From Streptomyces sp. ISL-87 (lineage in GTDB: Bacteria > Actinomycetota > Actinomycetes > Streptomycetales > Streptomycetaceae), in the NCBI RefSeq assembly GCF_018614095.1, contig NZ_JAGGOY010000015.1, positions 1 through 64,000 on the forward strand: DNA of 64,000 nt. Reading direction: 5' to 3'. Below are positions 1 to 10,450 of the stretch, in pieces. Positions within the stretch are counted from its first letter, which is position 1, and each line of letters opens with the position of its first letter. The notes under the pieces are model-generated. The model was not told where the DNA came from. It did not search any database and saw only the letters and a program-made list of their open reading frames with translations. Made by a program: the position numbers and the translations under genes.

Positions 1-17
1 ACCCGCGAAGAACGGAG

Positions 18-962
18 CTAGACCGGCGGCTCGAGTTCCGTGATCAGCCGGCCGCGCCGGGACAGCAGGAACCGCTTGAACTCCGCGACCGGCGGCGTGT
101 CCGGGTGGCCGTCCAGCCAGGCGACACCGATCTCGCGGACCGCGCGCGGCGCCGTCACCGTCAGCTCGACCACGCCCGGCCGGGCCACCGCGGGCGGCGG
201 CAGCAGGGCTACGCCGAGGCCCGCCGCGACCAGGCCGCGCAGGGTTTCGGCCTCCTCGCCCTCGAAGGCGACCTTCGGGGTGAAGCCGGCCTCCGCGCAC
301 AGGTCGTCGGTGATGCGACGCAGACCGTAGCCGGGCTCCAGGGTGACGAAGGTTTCCTCGGCGGCCTCGGCAAGGCGGATCCGTTTGCGGGTGGCGAGGC
401 GGTGGTCGTCCGGGACCACCAGGCGCAGCCGCTGCTCGTCGAGCCGGCGGGCCACCAGGTCGGGGGCGTCCGGGAGCGGGGAGGTCAGGCAGAGGTCGAG
501 CTCTCCGGCGCGCAGGCGTTCCAGCATGGCCTCGCCGTAGTTCTGGACGAGGGAGAACCGGATCCTCGGATGGTCGGCGCGGAAGGCGCGGATCAGGCCG
601 GGTACGGTCTCGGAGCCCAGGGTGTGGAGGAAGCCGAACGCCACCTTGCCGGCCGCCGGGTCGGCGTCCTGCTGGACCGATTCCGCGGCGCGGGCGATCT
701 CGTTCAGGGCCTGCTCGGCCGAGGCGAGGAAGGTGCGGCCCGCCGTGGTGAGCGCGACGGTGCGGCCCTTGCGGGCGAACAGCGTGACACCGAGGTCCTG
801 TTCGAGGCGGACCATGGCCCGGGACAGGGTGGACTGCGGAACGCCTAGCTCGTGGGCGGCGCGGGTGACGTGTTCGTGCCGGGCGACGGCGGCGAAGTAG
901 GCCAGCCGCGGGGCCAGCAAAGTTGTCACAGCCATGTCTTCTTCGTAACGGTTCTCTGACAT
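18..962 (-). CDS. LysR family transcriptional regulator
   Basis: Predicted DNA-binding regulator of 314 residues, the usual LysR length. The N-terminal winged helix-turn-helix (about residues 30-70) shows TRAAHELGVPQSTLSRAM followed by LEQDLGVTLFAR, the classic LysR signature; the remainder is the two-lobed effector-binding domain. It is divergent from an MFS exporter gene with a 93-base gap, the usual layout for a LysR protein controlling its neighbour, so the exporter is the likely target (inference). The ATG at 962 was chosen; an in-frame ATG at 935 is an alternative nine codons in and would still keep the whole HTH. The effector is unknown. Only 17 bases lie beyond its stop codon. Confidence 0.93.
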   Translation of the reverse strand: MSENRYEEDMAVTTLLAPRLAYFAAVARHEHVTRAAHELGVPQSTLSRAMVRLEQDLGVTLFARKGRTVALTTAGRTFLASAEQALNEIARAAESVQQDADPAAGKVAFGFLHTLGSETVPGLIRAFRADHPRIRFSLVQNYGEAMLERLRAGELDLCLTSPLPDAPDLVARRLDEQRLRLVVPDDHRLATRKRIRLAEAAEETFVTLEPGYGLRRITDDLCAEAGFTPKVAFEGEEAETLRGLVAAGLGVALLPPPAVARPGVVELTVTAPRAVREIGVAWLDGHPDTPPVAEFKRFLLSRRGRLITELEPPV

Positions 963-1055
963 GCGTCCTTCTGAGCTGCGGTGATGCACCAGTGGATTGA
1001 TTATCGCGATTCTGTGCATTGGACGCATGAAACGGGCCGGGTCTACGGTCGTTCC
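963..1055. promoter_or_regulatory. Divergent LysR/MFS promoter region with a dyad
   Basis: The gap between the divergent starts is AT-richer than its surroundings. It holds an inverted repeat ATGCAC (984-989) / GTGCAT (1014-1019) and between them the palindrome ATCGCGAT (1003-1010). LysR regulators usually bind such interrupted dyads between divergent genes, so this is the candidate binding site. The dyad is seen directly; its role is inference. Confidence 0.4.
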
Positions 1056-2363
1056 ATGCCTCCCGCTCATACCGGGGCACCCACCATCCCGGGTGCCTCC
1101 ACCGCGTCGTCCCTGGAATCCCGCGAAGCCCGCGAAGCCCGCGGCGCACTCGAAGCCTGCGCCCCCGGCCGCCCCGGCTACCGCCGGATGACCCTCGCGC
1201 TCTTCGCCGCCGGGCTCGCGACGTTCGCCCTCCTCTACTCCACCCAGGCCCTGCTGCCCGCGATCTCCACCGGCTTCGGCGTGACGGCGGGTCAGGCCAG
1301 CTGGACGGTGTCCGCGGCCACCGGGGCGCTCGCGCTGTTCGTCCTCCCGCTCAGCGCGCTGTCCGAGCGGTTCGGGCGGACCCGGATGATGACCTGGTCG
1401 ATGGTGATCGCCGTCGGCGTCGCACTGCTGGTGCCGTTCGCGCCGAACCTGCAGTGGCTGATCGCGCTGCGCGCCGTACAGGGCGCGGCGATTGCCGGAA
1501 TCCCGGCCTCCGCGATGGCGTACCTGGCGGAGGAGATCAAGCCGAAGGCGCTGGTGGCCGCGATCGGCCTGTTCGTGGCGGGCAACTCCATCGGCGGTAT
1601 GAGCGGTCGCCTCGTCACCGGGTGGGCGGCGCAGGCGTGGGGCTGGCGGGCGGGCCTCCTGACGGTCGGGCTGATGGCCCTGGTCTGCGCGGTGGCCTTC
1701 CTGGTGCTGCTGCCCCGGGCGCGGTTCTTCCGCCCGGCGTCGCTGAACCCGCGCGCGGTGGGACGTACCGTCACCGGGCATCTGCGCGATCCCCTGCTGC
1801 TGCGGCTGTACGGGATCGGCGCGCTGTTCATGACCGTCTTCGGGGCCGTGTACACCGTCATCGGCTACCGCCTCGTCGACGAGCCGTTCTCGCTGGGGCA
1901 GGGCGTGATCGGGTCGATCTTCCTGATCTACCTGGTCGGTACGGTCTCCTCCGCGGCCGCCGGGCAGCTGGTGGCGCGGACGGGGCGGCGCGGCGCGCTG
2001 TACCTGGCGGTCACGACCACCGCCCTCGGTCTCCTGCTGTCCCTGTCGGACTCGCTGCCCGCGATCCTGCTGGGCCTGGTCCTGATCACGGCGGGCTTCT
2101 TCGCGGGCCACGCCGTGGCCTCCGCCGCGGTGAGCCGGACCGCGAAGACGGGCCGCGCGCAGGCCTCCGCGCTCTACCAGTCGGCGTACTACCTCGGCTC
2201 CAGCGCCGGCGGCACGCTGGGCGCCCTGGCCTACCACTCCTCGGGGTGGGCGGCCACGGTCGGGATCGCCCTGCTCGCCGTGGTCGGCGTCGCGACGATC
2301 ACCCTGTGCGGGTCCCGCGCGGAGCGGCGGCGACTGCTCGCTCCGGCGGCGACGGCGCGCTGA
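1056..2363 (+). CDS. MFS efflux transporter (YnfM/arabinose-efflux type)
   Basis: Major facilitator exporter of 435 residues with about twelve hydrophobic segments after a roughly 45-residue polar N-terminus. The loop between helices 2 and 3 carries LSERFGRTRMM, the MFS motif A, and a second weaker copy (ARTGRRGALY) appears at the equivalent place in the C-terminal half, as expected for a duplicated 6+6 fold. It is probably a proton-coupled drug or metabolite exporter; the substrate cannot be read from the sequence. The pair resembles the LysR-MFS pairs of E. coli ynfL-ynfM and B. subtilis yybE-yybF. The ATG at 1056 was chosen; an in-frame ATG at 981 would lie inside the regulatory dyad. Confidence 0.9.
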   Translation: MPPAHTGAPTIPGASTASSLESREAREARGALEACAPGRPGYRRMTLALFAAGLATFALLYSTQALLPAISTGFGVTAGQASWTVSAATGALALFVLPLSALSERFGRTRMMTWSMVIAVGVALLVPFAPNLQWLIALRAVQGAAIAGIPASAMAYLAEEIKPKALVAAIGLFVAGNSIGGMSGRLVTGWAAQAWGWRAGLLTVGLMALVCAVAFLVLLPRARFFRPASLNPRAVGRTVTGHLRDPLLLRLYGIGALFMTVFGAVYTVIGYRLVDEPFSLGQGVIGSIFLIYLVGTVSSAAAGQLVARTGRRGALYLAVTTTALGLLLSLSDSLPAILLGLVLITAGFFAGHAVASAAVSRTAKTGRAQASALYQSAYYLGSSAGGTLGALAYHSSGWAATVGIALLAVVGVATITLCGSRAERRRLLAPAATAR

Positions 2364-2391
2364 GCGGTTCGCATCACGCGGTTCGCATCAC
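2364..2391. repeat. Two-copy 14-bp direct repeat after the MFS gene
   Basis: The unit GCGGTTCGCATCAC occurs twice head to tail immediately after the stop codon of the MFS gene, and a third copy begins (GCGG). This looks like a small local duplication; no function is evident. Confidence 0.6.
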
Positions 2392-2486
2392 GCGGCTCCC
2401 GTGCCTTATCCCGTGTCCGGGCTGCGACTGTCAGACCCCTCCGGTAGTTTCCGAAGTATCGGGACCGACCAGGGGGATGAACCGAC

Positions 2487-3494
2487 ATGACCGACCTCGC
2501 GACCAGCCCGGACCTGGATGCGGCGATGGACCGGTACCGGGTCGAGCTGACCGGTTACTGCTACCGGATGCTCGGGTCGTCCTTCGACGCCGAGGACGCC
2601 GTGCAGGACACGTACATCCGCGCCTGGCGCAGCTTCGACAAGTTCGAGGGCCGCGCCTCGCTGCGGTCGTGGCTGTACCGGATCGCCACCAACGTCTGCC
2701 TGGACCTGCTGAAGGCCGGGAACAAGCGGGCCCGCCCGATGGACCTCAGCTCGCCGCAGCACCAGGCCGCCGCGGTGCTCAACGAGCGGCCCGAGGTGAC
2801 CTGGCTGGAACCAGTGCCGGACGGCCGGGTGCTCCCGCAGACCGCGGACCCGGCAGAGATGGCGCTGGCGAAGGAGTCCGTACGGCTGGCCTTCGTGGCG
2901 GCGCTCCAGCACCTTCCCGCCAAGCAGCGGGCCGTGCTGATCCTGCGCGAGGTGCTGGCCTGGAAGGCGGACGAGGTCGCGACGCTGCTGGACACCACGG
3001 TGGCGTCGGTCAACAGTGCCCTCCAGCGGGCCCGCGCCACGCTCTCCGCCACCCGCGTCCGCGAGAGCGAGGCGGCGGACCCCCTGGACACGGACCAGGC
3101 CAAGCTGCTGGAGCAGTACCTGTCGGCCTTCGAGGCGTACGACATCTCGCGCCTGACCACCCTCCTCCACGAGGACGCGGTGCTGTCGATGCCGCCGTTC
3201 GACCTGTGGCTCCAGGGCCCGGCCGACATAGCCGCGTGGCATCTGAACCAGGGCATCGGCTGCAAGGGCTCCCGCCTGATCCCGACCACGGCGAACGGGC
3301 TGCCGGCCTTCGGCCAGTACCGTCCGCGCGGGGACAGGGCGCCGGGGCACGTCCCGTGGGCCCTCCAGGTCCTGGAGATATCAGACGGCAAGATCGTCGG
3401 GCTCAACGCCTTCCTGGACACCGCGCGATGGTTCCCGCTGTTCGGGCTCCCCGAGCAGCTCGACGACTCCTACGAAGCCCAGCAGGGCGCGTAG
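2487..3494 (+). CDS. ECF sigma factor with C-terminal SnoaL-like domain
   Basis: RNA polymerase sigma factor of 335 residues. Region 2 spans about residues 20-80 (YRMLGSSFDAEDAVQDTYIRAW) and region 4 about 130-190 (LPAKQRAVLILREVLAWKADEVA, then a helix-turn-helix TTVASVNSALQRAR). A C-terminal extension from about residue 205 has the look of a SnoaL/NTF2-like domain (YLSAFEAYDISRLTTLLHEDAVLSMPP). This layout matches the SigG-like group (TIGR02960, ECF56), in which the tail is thought to replace a classical anti-sigma factor. A GGGGG run sits about seven bases before the ATG. The last 114 bases overlap an antisense STAS-like gene. Confidence 0.93.
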   Translation: MTDLATSPDLDAAMDRYRVELTGYCYRMLGSSFDAEDAVQDTYIRAWRSFDKFEGRASLRSWLYRIATNVCLDLLKAGNKRARPMDLSSPQHQAAAVLNERPEVTWLEPVPDGRVLPQTADPAEMALAKESVRLAFVAALQHLPAKQRAVLILREVLAWKADEVATLLDTTVASVNSALQRARATLSATRVRESEAADPLDTDQAKLLEQYLSAFEAYDISRLTTLLHEDAVLSMPPFDLWLQGPADIAAWHLNQGIGCKGSRLIPTTANGLPAFGQYRPRGDRAPGHVPWALQVLEISDGKIVGLNAFLDTARWFPLFGLPEQLDDSYEAQQGA

Positions 3495-3710
3495 GGCGGG
3501 CCCGGCGCCCGTCACCCGGAACGGCCGGCCCCGGGCGGTGAGCCGCAGCCGGGCCAGGACCTCGACGGCTCCCAGCCCCGGGGCGGTGACGGCCCGCGCA
3601 TCGCACTCCACCGCGCGCGCTCCGTCCTCGTACAGGCGGGCCAGGCGCGCGCACAGCAGTACGGCGTCGCGCGCGGTCGGGGTGGGTCCGGGCAGCACGA
3701 GTCGAGTCAT
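3381..3710 (-). CDS. STAS-like domain protein, antisense-overlapping the sigma factor
   Basis: Protein of 109 residues starting MTRLVLPGP. The segment DARAVTAPGLGAVEVLARL followed by PFRVTGAGPALRALLGFVGV has the strand-helix pattern of STAS (anti-anti-sigma) domains, where the usual signature is D-S/T-S-G-L. Here the phosphorylatable serine position is proline or alanine (TAPGLG), so a classical phosphoswitch is unlikely. The 3' end runs 114 bases into the sigma factor gene on the opposite strand, coupling the two physically. An in-frame start at 3749 would add 13 residues. Coding on this strand is supported by a coherent fold pattern rather than by homology I can check. Confidence 0.6.
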   Translation of the reverse strand: MTRLVLPGPTPTARDAVLLCARLARLYEDGARAVECDARAVTAPGLGAVEVLARLRLTARGRPFRVTGAGPALRALLGFVGVVELLGEPEQREPSRGVQEGVEPDDLAV

Positions 3711-3767
3711 CTCCACGAGGGGGTGACTCCCGTACCGCCCGGAACTCATCGGCGCCGGGCGATCAGC

Positions 3768-4355
3768 TCACGGTGTGGGGAAGACGGACGTGTCGAGCTC
3801 GACGTCGAAGGGCGCGGGCAGCCGGAAGGTGTCGCCGAACTTGCCAGCCTGGAGCACCCGGTAGACGCCGTTGGCGGGCTCTCCGTACAGCGTGATGGTG
3901 GGACCGCCGGGCGCGAAGGCATCGATGAGGAGGTACAGCGGTACCCCACCATGCGCGTATCCCGCCGCCTTCGCGATGCGGTCGTGCGAGGCGTTCGAGG
4001 GGGATGTGATCTCGACGACAAGCTCGGCAGCCGCCGCCGGGATGAACGGCGCGGATTCGACGACATCGTCAGGGGCGACCAGCAGGTCAGGGATGTAGAG
4101 CCCCGACCGTGACGGAATTGCCACCCCCAGTGTCTGGTGGAAGTCCCATTCTTCCGGAATGACTGCGATCAGACAGCGCAGCAGCTTGGCTGCGATCAGG
4201 CTGTGCTTCCCTACTGGCGGTGGCGCCACGGTGACGATCCCCTCGATGATCTCCACCTTGCAGCCCTCCGGCGCGTCCGTCTCGTGCCAGAGACGGACAA
4301 GCTCCTCCCAGCTGTCGCCACCGCGTGGCTCATGCTGGACGGTGAGTGCGCTCAT
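3768..4355 (-). CDS. Uma2 family (PD-(D/E)XK fold) endonuclease
   Basis: Protein of 195 residues of the Uma2/DUF820 family, a restriction-endonuclease-like fold abundant in Streptomyces and cyanobacteria and of unknown cellular role. The core motifs are present: a short EIIEGIVTVAPPP strand near residue 35, YIPDLLVAPDD (catalytic Asp), then AELVVEITSPSN with the catalytic Glu, followed by the D-x3-K helix (HDRIAKAAGYA) and VPLYLLIDAF. It is a stand-alone gene. The ATG at 4355 is clear. The hairpin at 4397-4430 separates it from the upstream deoA operon. Confidence 0.88.
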   Translation of the reverse strand: MSALTVQHEPRGGDSWEELVRLWHETDAPEGCKVEIIEGIVTVAPPPVGKHSLIAAKLLRCLIAVIPEEWDFHQTLGVAIPSRSGLYIPDLLVAPDDVVESAPFIPAAAAELVVEITSPSNASHDRIAKAAGYAHGGVPLYLLIDAFAPGGPTITLYGEPANGVYRVLQAGKFGDTFRLPAPFDVELDTSVFPTP

Positions 4356-4396
4356 GGTGTGCTCCTCAATCAGTTCGTCACCGATCCCAGCATGCC

Positions 4397-4430
4397 GAAC
4401 GGGACCGGCGGAGGTCCACCGGTCCCGTTC
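4397..4430 (-). terminator. Hairpin terminator of the nucleoside operon
   Basis: Perfect 12-bp stem GAACGGGACCGG (4397-4408) / CCGGTCCCGTTC (4419-4430) with a 10-base loop, about 20 bases past the deoA stop. There is no long U tract, as is common in Streptomyces. It also insulates the Uma2 gene downstream. Confidence 0.8.
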
Positions 4431-4451
4431 ACCCGAAAGGGAAGCCGCAGG

Positions 4452-5729
4452 TCAGGCGATGCGGTCCATGACGATCGGCGTGGCGGAGAACGCCGTGCCC
4501 GCCGGGGCGATGTCGTACGTGCCCTCCAGGGAGGCCAGGGCGTACTCGAACTTCTCCGGGGTGTCCGTGTGCAGGGTCATCAGGGGCTGGCCGGCGACGA
4601 CCGAGTCGCCCGGCTTCGCGTGGAGCTCGATGCCCGCGCCCGCCTGCACCGGGTCCTCCTTGCGCGCGCGGCCGGCACCCAGGCGCCAGGCGCCCACGCC
4701 GACACCGTACGCGTCCAGCCGGGTCAGGACCCCGGAGGACGGGGCGGTGACCACGTGCTGCTCGCGGGCCACGGGCAGGGCCGCGTCCGGGTCGCCGCCC
4801 TGGGCCGCGATCATCCGGCGCCACACGTCCATCGCCGAGCCGTCGGCCAGCGCCTTCTCCGGGTCGGCGTCCTTGATGCCCGCCGCGGCCAGCATCTCGT
4901 GGGCCAGGGCCAGCGTCAGCTCCACGACGTCCGCGGGGCCGCCGCCGGCCAGGACCTCGACCGACTCGCGGATCTCCAGCGCGTTGCCGGCCGTCAGGCC
5001 GAGCGGGGTGGACATGTCGGTGAGCAGGGCGATCGTCTTGACGCCGCTGTCCGTGCCGAGGGCGACCATCGTCGAGGCGAGTTCGCGCGCGTCCTCGATG
5101 TTCTTCATGAACGCGCCGGTGCCGACCTTCACGTCGAGGACGAGCGAGCCCGTACCCTCGGCGATCTTCTTCGACATGATCGAGGAGGCGATCAGCGGGA
5201 TGGCCTCGACCGTACCCGTCACGTCGCGCAGGGCGTACAGCTTCTTGTCGGCGGGGGCCAGGCCGTCGCCCGCCGCGCAGATGACCGCGCCCGTGGTGTC
5301 CAGGACGTGCAGCATCTCCTCGTTGGAGAGCAGCGCGCGCCAGCCGGGGATGGACTCCAGCTTGTCCAGGGTGCCGCCGGTGTGGCCGAGGCCCCGGCCC
5401 GACAGCTGCGGAACGGCCGCGCCGCACGCCGCCACCAGCGGGGCCAGCGGCAGGGTGATCTTGTCGCCGACGCCGCCGGTGGAGTGCTTGTCCGCGGTCG
5501 GGCGGGAGAGCGAGTCGAAGTTCATCCGCTCACCGCTCGCGATCATCGCGGCCGTCCAGCGGGCGATCTCGGCGCGGTTCATGCCGTTCAGCAGGATGGC
5601 CATCGCCAGCGCGGACATCTGCTCGTCGGCGACGACACCGCGCGTGTACGCGTCGATGACCCAGTCGATCTGCTCGGGGCTCAGCTCGCCGCGGTCGCGC
5701 TTGGTCCGGATGACGGAGATGACGTCCAT
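4452..5729 (-). CDS. deoA: Thymidine phosphorylase
   Basis: Cytoplasmic enzyme that splits thymidine (and deoxyuridine) with phosphate into the base and deoxyribose 1-phosphate; 425 residues, typical for the family. The phosphorylase signature is intact: DKHSTGGVGDKITLPLAPL near residue 80, then SGRGLGHTGGTLDKLES, both lining the pyrimidine/phosphate site, and a C-terminal barrel-sandwich region (LTRLDAYGVGVGAW). It is the last gene of the nucleoside uptake operon. A hairpin lies between it and cdd and an operator-like palindrome lies just before its start, so it may also have its own regulated promoter. Confidence 0.97.
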   Translation of the reverse strand: MDVISVIRTKRDRGELSPEQIDWVIDAYTRGVVADEQMSALAMAILLNGMNRAEIARWTAAMIASGERMNFDSLSRPTADKHSTGGVGDKITLPLAPLVAACGAAVPQLSGRGLGHTGGTLDKLESIPGWRALLSNEEMLHVLDTTGAVICAAGDGLAPADKKLYALRDVTGTVEAIPLIASSIMSKKIAEGTGSLVLDVKVGTGAFMKNIEDARELASTMVALGTDSGVKTIALLTDMSTPLGLTAGNALEIRESVEVLAGGGPADVVELTLALAHEMLAAAGIKDADPEKALADGSAMDVWRRMIAAQGGDPDAALPVAREQHVVTAPSSGVLTRLDAYGVGVGAWRLGAGRARKEDPVQAGAGIELHAKPGDSVVAGQPLMTLHTDTPEKFEYALASLEGTYDIAPAGTAFSATPIVMDRIA

Positions 5730-5745
5730 GAGGGGCTTCTTCTTT

Positions 5746-5757
5746 CTACGCGCATAG
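5746..5757. promoter_or_regulatory. Operator-like palindrome before deoA (site 1 of 3)
   Basis: CTACGCGCATAG, one base off the perfect palindrome CTACGCGCGTAG found at 10382. It sits 16 bases upstream of the deoA ATG, where a bound protein would block the promoter or ribosome access. Its recurrence before the ATPase gene and before bmpA is the evidence that it is an operator. Confidence 0.5.
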
Positions 5758-5792
5758 AGGAGAGGGGGTTCAAGGGAATGCGACTGAAGGAC

Positions 5793-5828
5793 GACGGCCC
5801 CCCGCCCCGGCAGGGGCGAAGGGCCGTC
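5793..5828 (-). terminator. Intercistronic hairpin between cdd and deoA
   Basis: Stem GACGGCCC (5793-5800) / GGGCCGTC (5821-5828) enclosing a second stem GCCCC (5804-5808) / GGGGC (5813-5817). It lies directly after the cdd stop. It could terminate or attenuate read-through, leaving deoA partly dependent on its own promoter. Confidence 0.65.
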
Positions 5829-5835
5829 GGTACGG

Positions 5836-6240
5836 CTATCTCAGGTGGTCGGGCCCGAAGGCCTGCGGGAGCATCTCCGCCAGCGGAAGGATCCCCTTCG
5901 GGGTGTCCACCAGCAGTTCCGGCCCGCCGAATTCGTACAGCAACTGGCGGCAGCGACCGCACGGGACGAGGCTCTCGCCCTTGCCGTCCACACACGTGAA
6001 GTGCGTCAGCCGGCCGCCGCCCGTGGCCTGGAGGGAGGAGACCAGGCCGCACTCGGCGCACAGACCGAGCCCGTAGCTCGCGTTCTCGACGTTGCAGCCG
6101 GTCACCACCCGGCCGTCGTCGACCAGCGCGGCGACGCCGACCGGGAAGCCCGAGTACGGGGCGTACGCCCGGGTCATCGCGTCCCGGGCCGCTGCCCGCA
6201 GGGCCTCCCAGTCCACGGCCGGGGCCGACGCGGGCGTCAC
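5836..6240 (-). CDS. cdd: Cytidine deaminase
   Basis: Zinc enzyme converting (deoxy)cytidine to (deoxy)uridine; 134 residues, the small homotetrameric type. The metal and catalytic motifs are clear: NVENASYGLGLCAECGL, where Cys replaces the His of the larger enzymes and Glu is the proton shuttle, and PCGRCRQLLYEF with the other two zinc cysteines. The start overlaps the stop of the upstream permease gene by four bases (ATGA), so translation is coupled. It feeds imported cytidine toward uridine and then deoA/phosphorylase salvage. Confidence 0.96.
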   Translation of the reverse strand: MTPASAPAVDWEALRAAARDAMTRAYAPYSGFPVGVAALVDDGRVVTGCNVENASYGLGLCAECGLVSSLQATGGGRLTHFTCVDGKGESLVPCGRCRQLLYEFGGPELLVDTPKGILPLAEMLPQAFGPDHLR

Positions 6241-7502
6241 TTGCCCTGGCCCTTTTGGTACGGCATGCCGTCGGCCTTGGGCATCCGCAGCCGCTGCGCC
6301 GACAGTGCGAGCACCAGCAGCGTGGTCAGGTACGGGGCGGCGTCCACGAACTGGCTCGGCACCGCGTCCGTGAGCGCGTACCAGAGGAACAGCCCGGCGG
6401 CGCAGACCGCCGAGATGCCGGCCTGGACGGGCTTCTTCTTGTACAGCTGCCAGGCGGCGACGAGCACCAGCAGGATCGCGAGGAGCAGCAGCATCGCGTG
6501 CACGTTCTCGGCGCCACCGCGCAGCTTGAGGCTGTCGGTGAAGCCGAACAGGCCCGCACCCAGCGCCATGCCGCCCGGCATCCAGTTACCGAAGATCATC
6601 GCGGCGAGACCGATGTAACCGCGGCCGCCGGTCTGGCCCTCCTGGTAGATCGGGCTGGCGACGATCGACAGGAACACGCCGCCGAGGCCCGCGAGGCCGC
6701 CCGAGACGACCACGGCGATGTACTTGTACTTGTAGACGTTGACGCCCAGGGACTCCGCGGCGATCGGGTTCTCACCGCAGGAGCGCAGCCGCAGGCCGAA
6801 GGTGGTCCGCCACAGCACCCACCAGGTGCCCGGGATGAGCAGCAGCGCGAGGACGGTCAGCAGCGAGAGCTCGGTGACCAGACCGCCGATGACGCCGGCG
6901 AGGTCCGAGATGAAGAACCAGTGCTTGGCCTGGAGGTCGGCCATCCAGTCGGACAGCCCCGGGATGGTGATCTTGTAGATCGGCTCCACGCGCGGCGACT
7001 GCTTCGACGAACCGCCGGGCGCGTCGGCGAAGGTGAAGTTCGACAGGTACTGGGTGAAGCCCAGCGCCAGGATGTTCACGGCCACACCGGAGACGATGTG
7101 GTTGACGTTGAACGTGACGGTGATGATCGCGTGCAGCAGGCCGCCGAGGGCGCCGCCCGCGATGCCCATAGCGACGCCGGTCCACGGGCCCCACTGGTAG
7201 CCGGCCCAGGCGCCGAACCAGGTGCCGAGGATCATCATGCCCTCGAGGCCGATGTTGACGACGCCCGCGCGCTCGGCCCACAGGCCGCCGAGGCCGGCGA
7301 GGCCGATCGGCACCGCGAGCTGGAGGGCTCCGGAGACCTGGCCGATGGAGGTCAGGTCGTTGGCGCCGCTGATCAGGCGGACCAGCGAGACGAGCGCGAG
7401 CCCGCCCGCGATGATCAGCAGGATCCAGGGCAGGGTGAGCTTCTTGCGGCCGCCCGGCTTCTTGGGGGCGGCGCTCGTCGCGGAGACGGTGCTGGTGCTC
7501 AC
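6237..7502 (-). CDS. Nucleoside ABC transporter permease (NupQ-like)
   Basis: Inner-membrane permease of 421 residues with 8-10 hydrophobic segments, of the branched-chain amino-acid/ribose permease superfamily (BPD_transp_2). The region PIGLAGLGGLWAERAGVV followed by NIGLEGMMILG is the hallmark of the BmpA-linked nucleoside permeases. The N-terminus has an about 20-residue polar leader rich in Ser, Ala and Lys. It overlaps the preceding permease gene by four bases and cdd by four bases. It forms the channel together with the 7499-8614 product and takes energy from the 8611-10278 ATPase. Confidence 0.94.
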   Translation of the reverse strand: MSTSTVSATSAAPKKPGGRKKLTLPWILLIIAGGLALVSLVRLISGANDLTSIGQVSGALQLAVPIGLAGLGGLWAERAGVVNIGLEGMMILGTWFGAWAGYQWGPWTGVAMGIAGGALGGLLHAIITVTFNVNHIVSGVAVNILALGFTQYLSNFTFADAPGGSSKQSPRVEPIYKITIPGLSDWMADLQAKHWFFISDLAGVIGGLVTELSLLTVLALLLIPGTWWVLWRTTFGLRLRSCGENPIAAESLGVNVYKYKYIAVVVSGGLAGLGGVFLSIVASPIYQEGQTGGRGYIGLAAMIFGNWMPGGMALGAGLFGFTDSLKLRGGAENVHAMLLLLAILLVLVAAWQLYKKKPVQAGISAVCAAGLFLWYALTDAVPSQFVDAAPYLTTLLVLALSAQRLRMPKADGMPYQKGQGK

Positions 7503-8610
7503 GCCGCGACCTCCTTCTCGGTCTTGATGGCGTGGCCTGCGGCCAGCTCCTCGCCGACCTTCTGCTGCTGGCGGCGGATGCCGTAGCGGCGGACGAGCTC
7601 GTACGAGACGACAACCGCGATCACGATCAGGCCCTTCATGATCGTGCCGATCTCCTTCGCGTACCCGGCCGTGTCGAGCGAGGCCGAGGCCTTGTCGATG
7701 AAGGCCATCAGGAAGGCGGCGAAGAAGATGCCGATCGGGCTGTTGCGCCCGAGCAGCGCGATGGTGATGCCGGTGAAGCCGACGCCGACCGGGAAGGCCA
7801 GGCTGTACGTGTGGCTCTCGCCCAGCAGTACCGGCATGCCGGCGAGGCCGGCGACCGCACCGGAGATGAGCATCGAGGTGATGATCATCTTCTTGGCGTC
7901 CACACCGGAGGCCTGGGCGGCGGACTCGCTGGCGCCGGTGGCGCGCAGATCGAAGCCGAAGCGGGTCCGGTTGAGCACGAACCAGTAGACGATGCCCAGC
8001 GCGAAGGCGAGGAAGGTGAAGCCGTAGATCTCCAGGCCGTCACCGAGGTCCACGGCCGGGAACCAGCCGGAGTCCGGGATGTCGCCCGTGGTCAGGTCGT
8101 TGGAGCCGGCCGGCTGAACGCCGAGGTTCTTCGGCAGGATCAGCCAGGCGATCAGGCTGGTCGCAATGGCGTTCAGCATGATCGTGGACACGACCTCGCT
8201 GACGCCGCGCTTGGCCTTGAGGACGCCGGCGATGCCGGCCCAGAAGGCGCCGACGCACATGGCGACGACCACGATCAGCAGGATCTGGAGCGGGCCGGGC
8301 AGCGTGACGGCCGCACCGACGACGGCGGACAGCATCGCCGCGAGGCGGTACTGGCCGTCGACACCGATGTTGAAGAGGTTCATCCGGAAGCCGATGGCCA
8401 CGGCCAGGGCCGCCAGGTAGTACGTACCGGCCTGGTTGACGATGAGGACCTGGACGTCCTCGTAGCTGGCGTTCTCCACCATCAGGCGCAGCGGCTCGAT
8501 CGGGTCCACGCCCGTCGCCGCCAGCACGATCATGGTCAGCACGAAGGCGCTGACCAGCGCGAGCGCGGGGCCGGCGAAGGCGAGAAGCAGCCGGTCCTTG
8601 TCGAATTTCT

Positions 8611-8614
<4 letters not shown>
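7499..8614 (-). CDS. Nucleoside ABC transporter permease (NupP-like)
   Basis: Second permease, 371 residues, about nine membrane segments. It carries FRMNLFNIGVDGQY, the conserved loop of the BmpA-type (YufP/NupP) permeases, and GVSEVVSTIMLNAIA, the likely coupling-helix region contacting the ATPase. A four-base overlap links it to both the ATPase gene and the next permease. It is predicted to import purine and pyrimidine nucleosides captured by the BmpA-type lipoprotein encoded first in the operon. Confidence 0.94.
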
Positions 8615-10278
<1,664 letters not shown>

Positions 10279-10381
10279 GACGCACTCTCCTTGGCGCGGA
10301 AGGAGCGGAAGGCAGGGGGACAGGACGGTGATCGGCCGGGCGGGTGGGCGGGAGCAGGACGGTATCGCGTCCACGATGCCT

Positions 10382-10393
10382 CTACGCGCGTAG
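10382..10393. promoter_or_regulatory. Perfect 12-bp operator-like palindrome before the ATPase gene (site 2 of 3)
   Basis: CTACGCGCGTAG is a perfect palindrome about 100 bases upstream of the ATPase coding region, in the leader that follows the bmpA hairpin. Near copies precede bmpA and deoA. It is a candidate site for a nucleoside-responsive repressor; the regulator is not encoded next to it in this window. Confidence 0.5.
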
Positions 10394-10450
10394 CACTGTC
10401 GAAAGTGAAAACTTGCGGCCAACTGGCCACAAGCAACACAGAACACGGCT

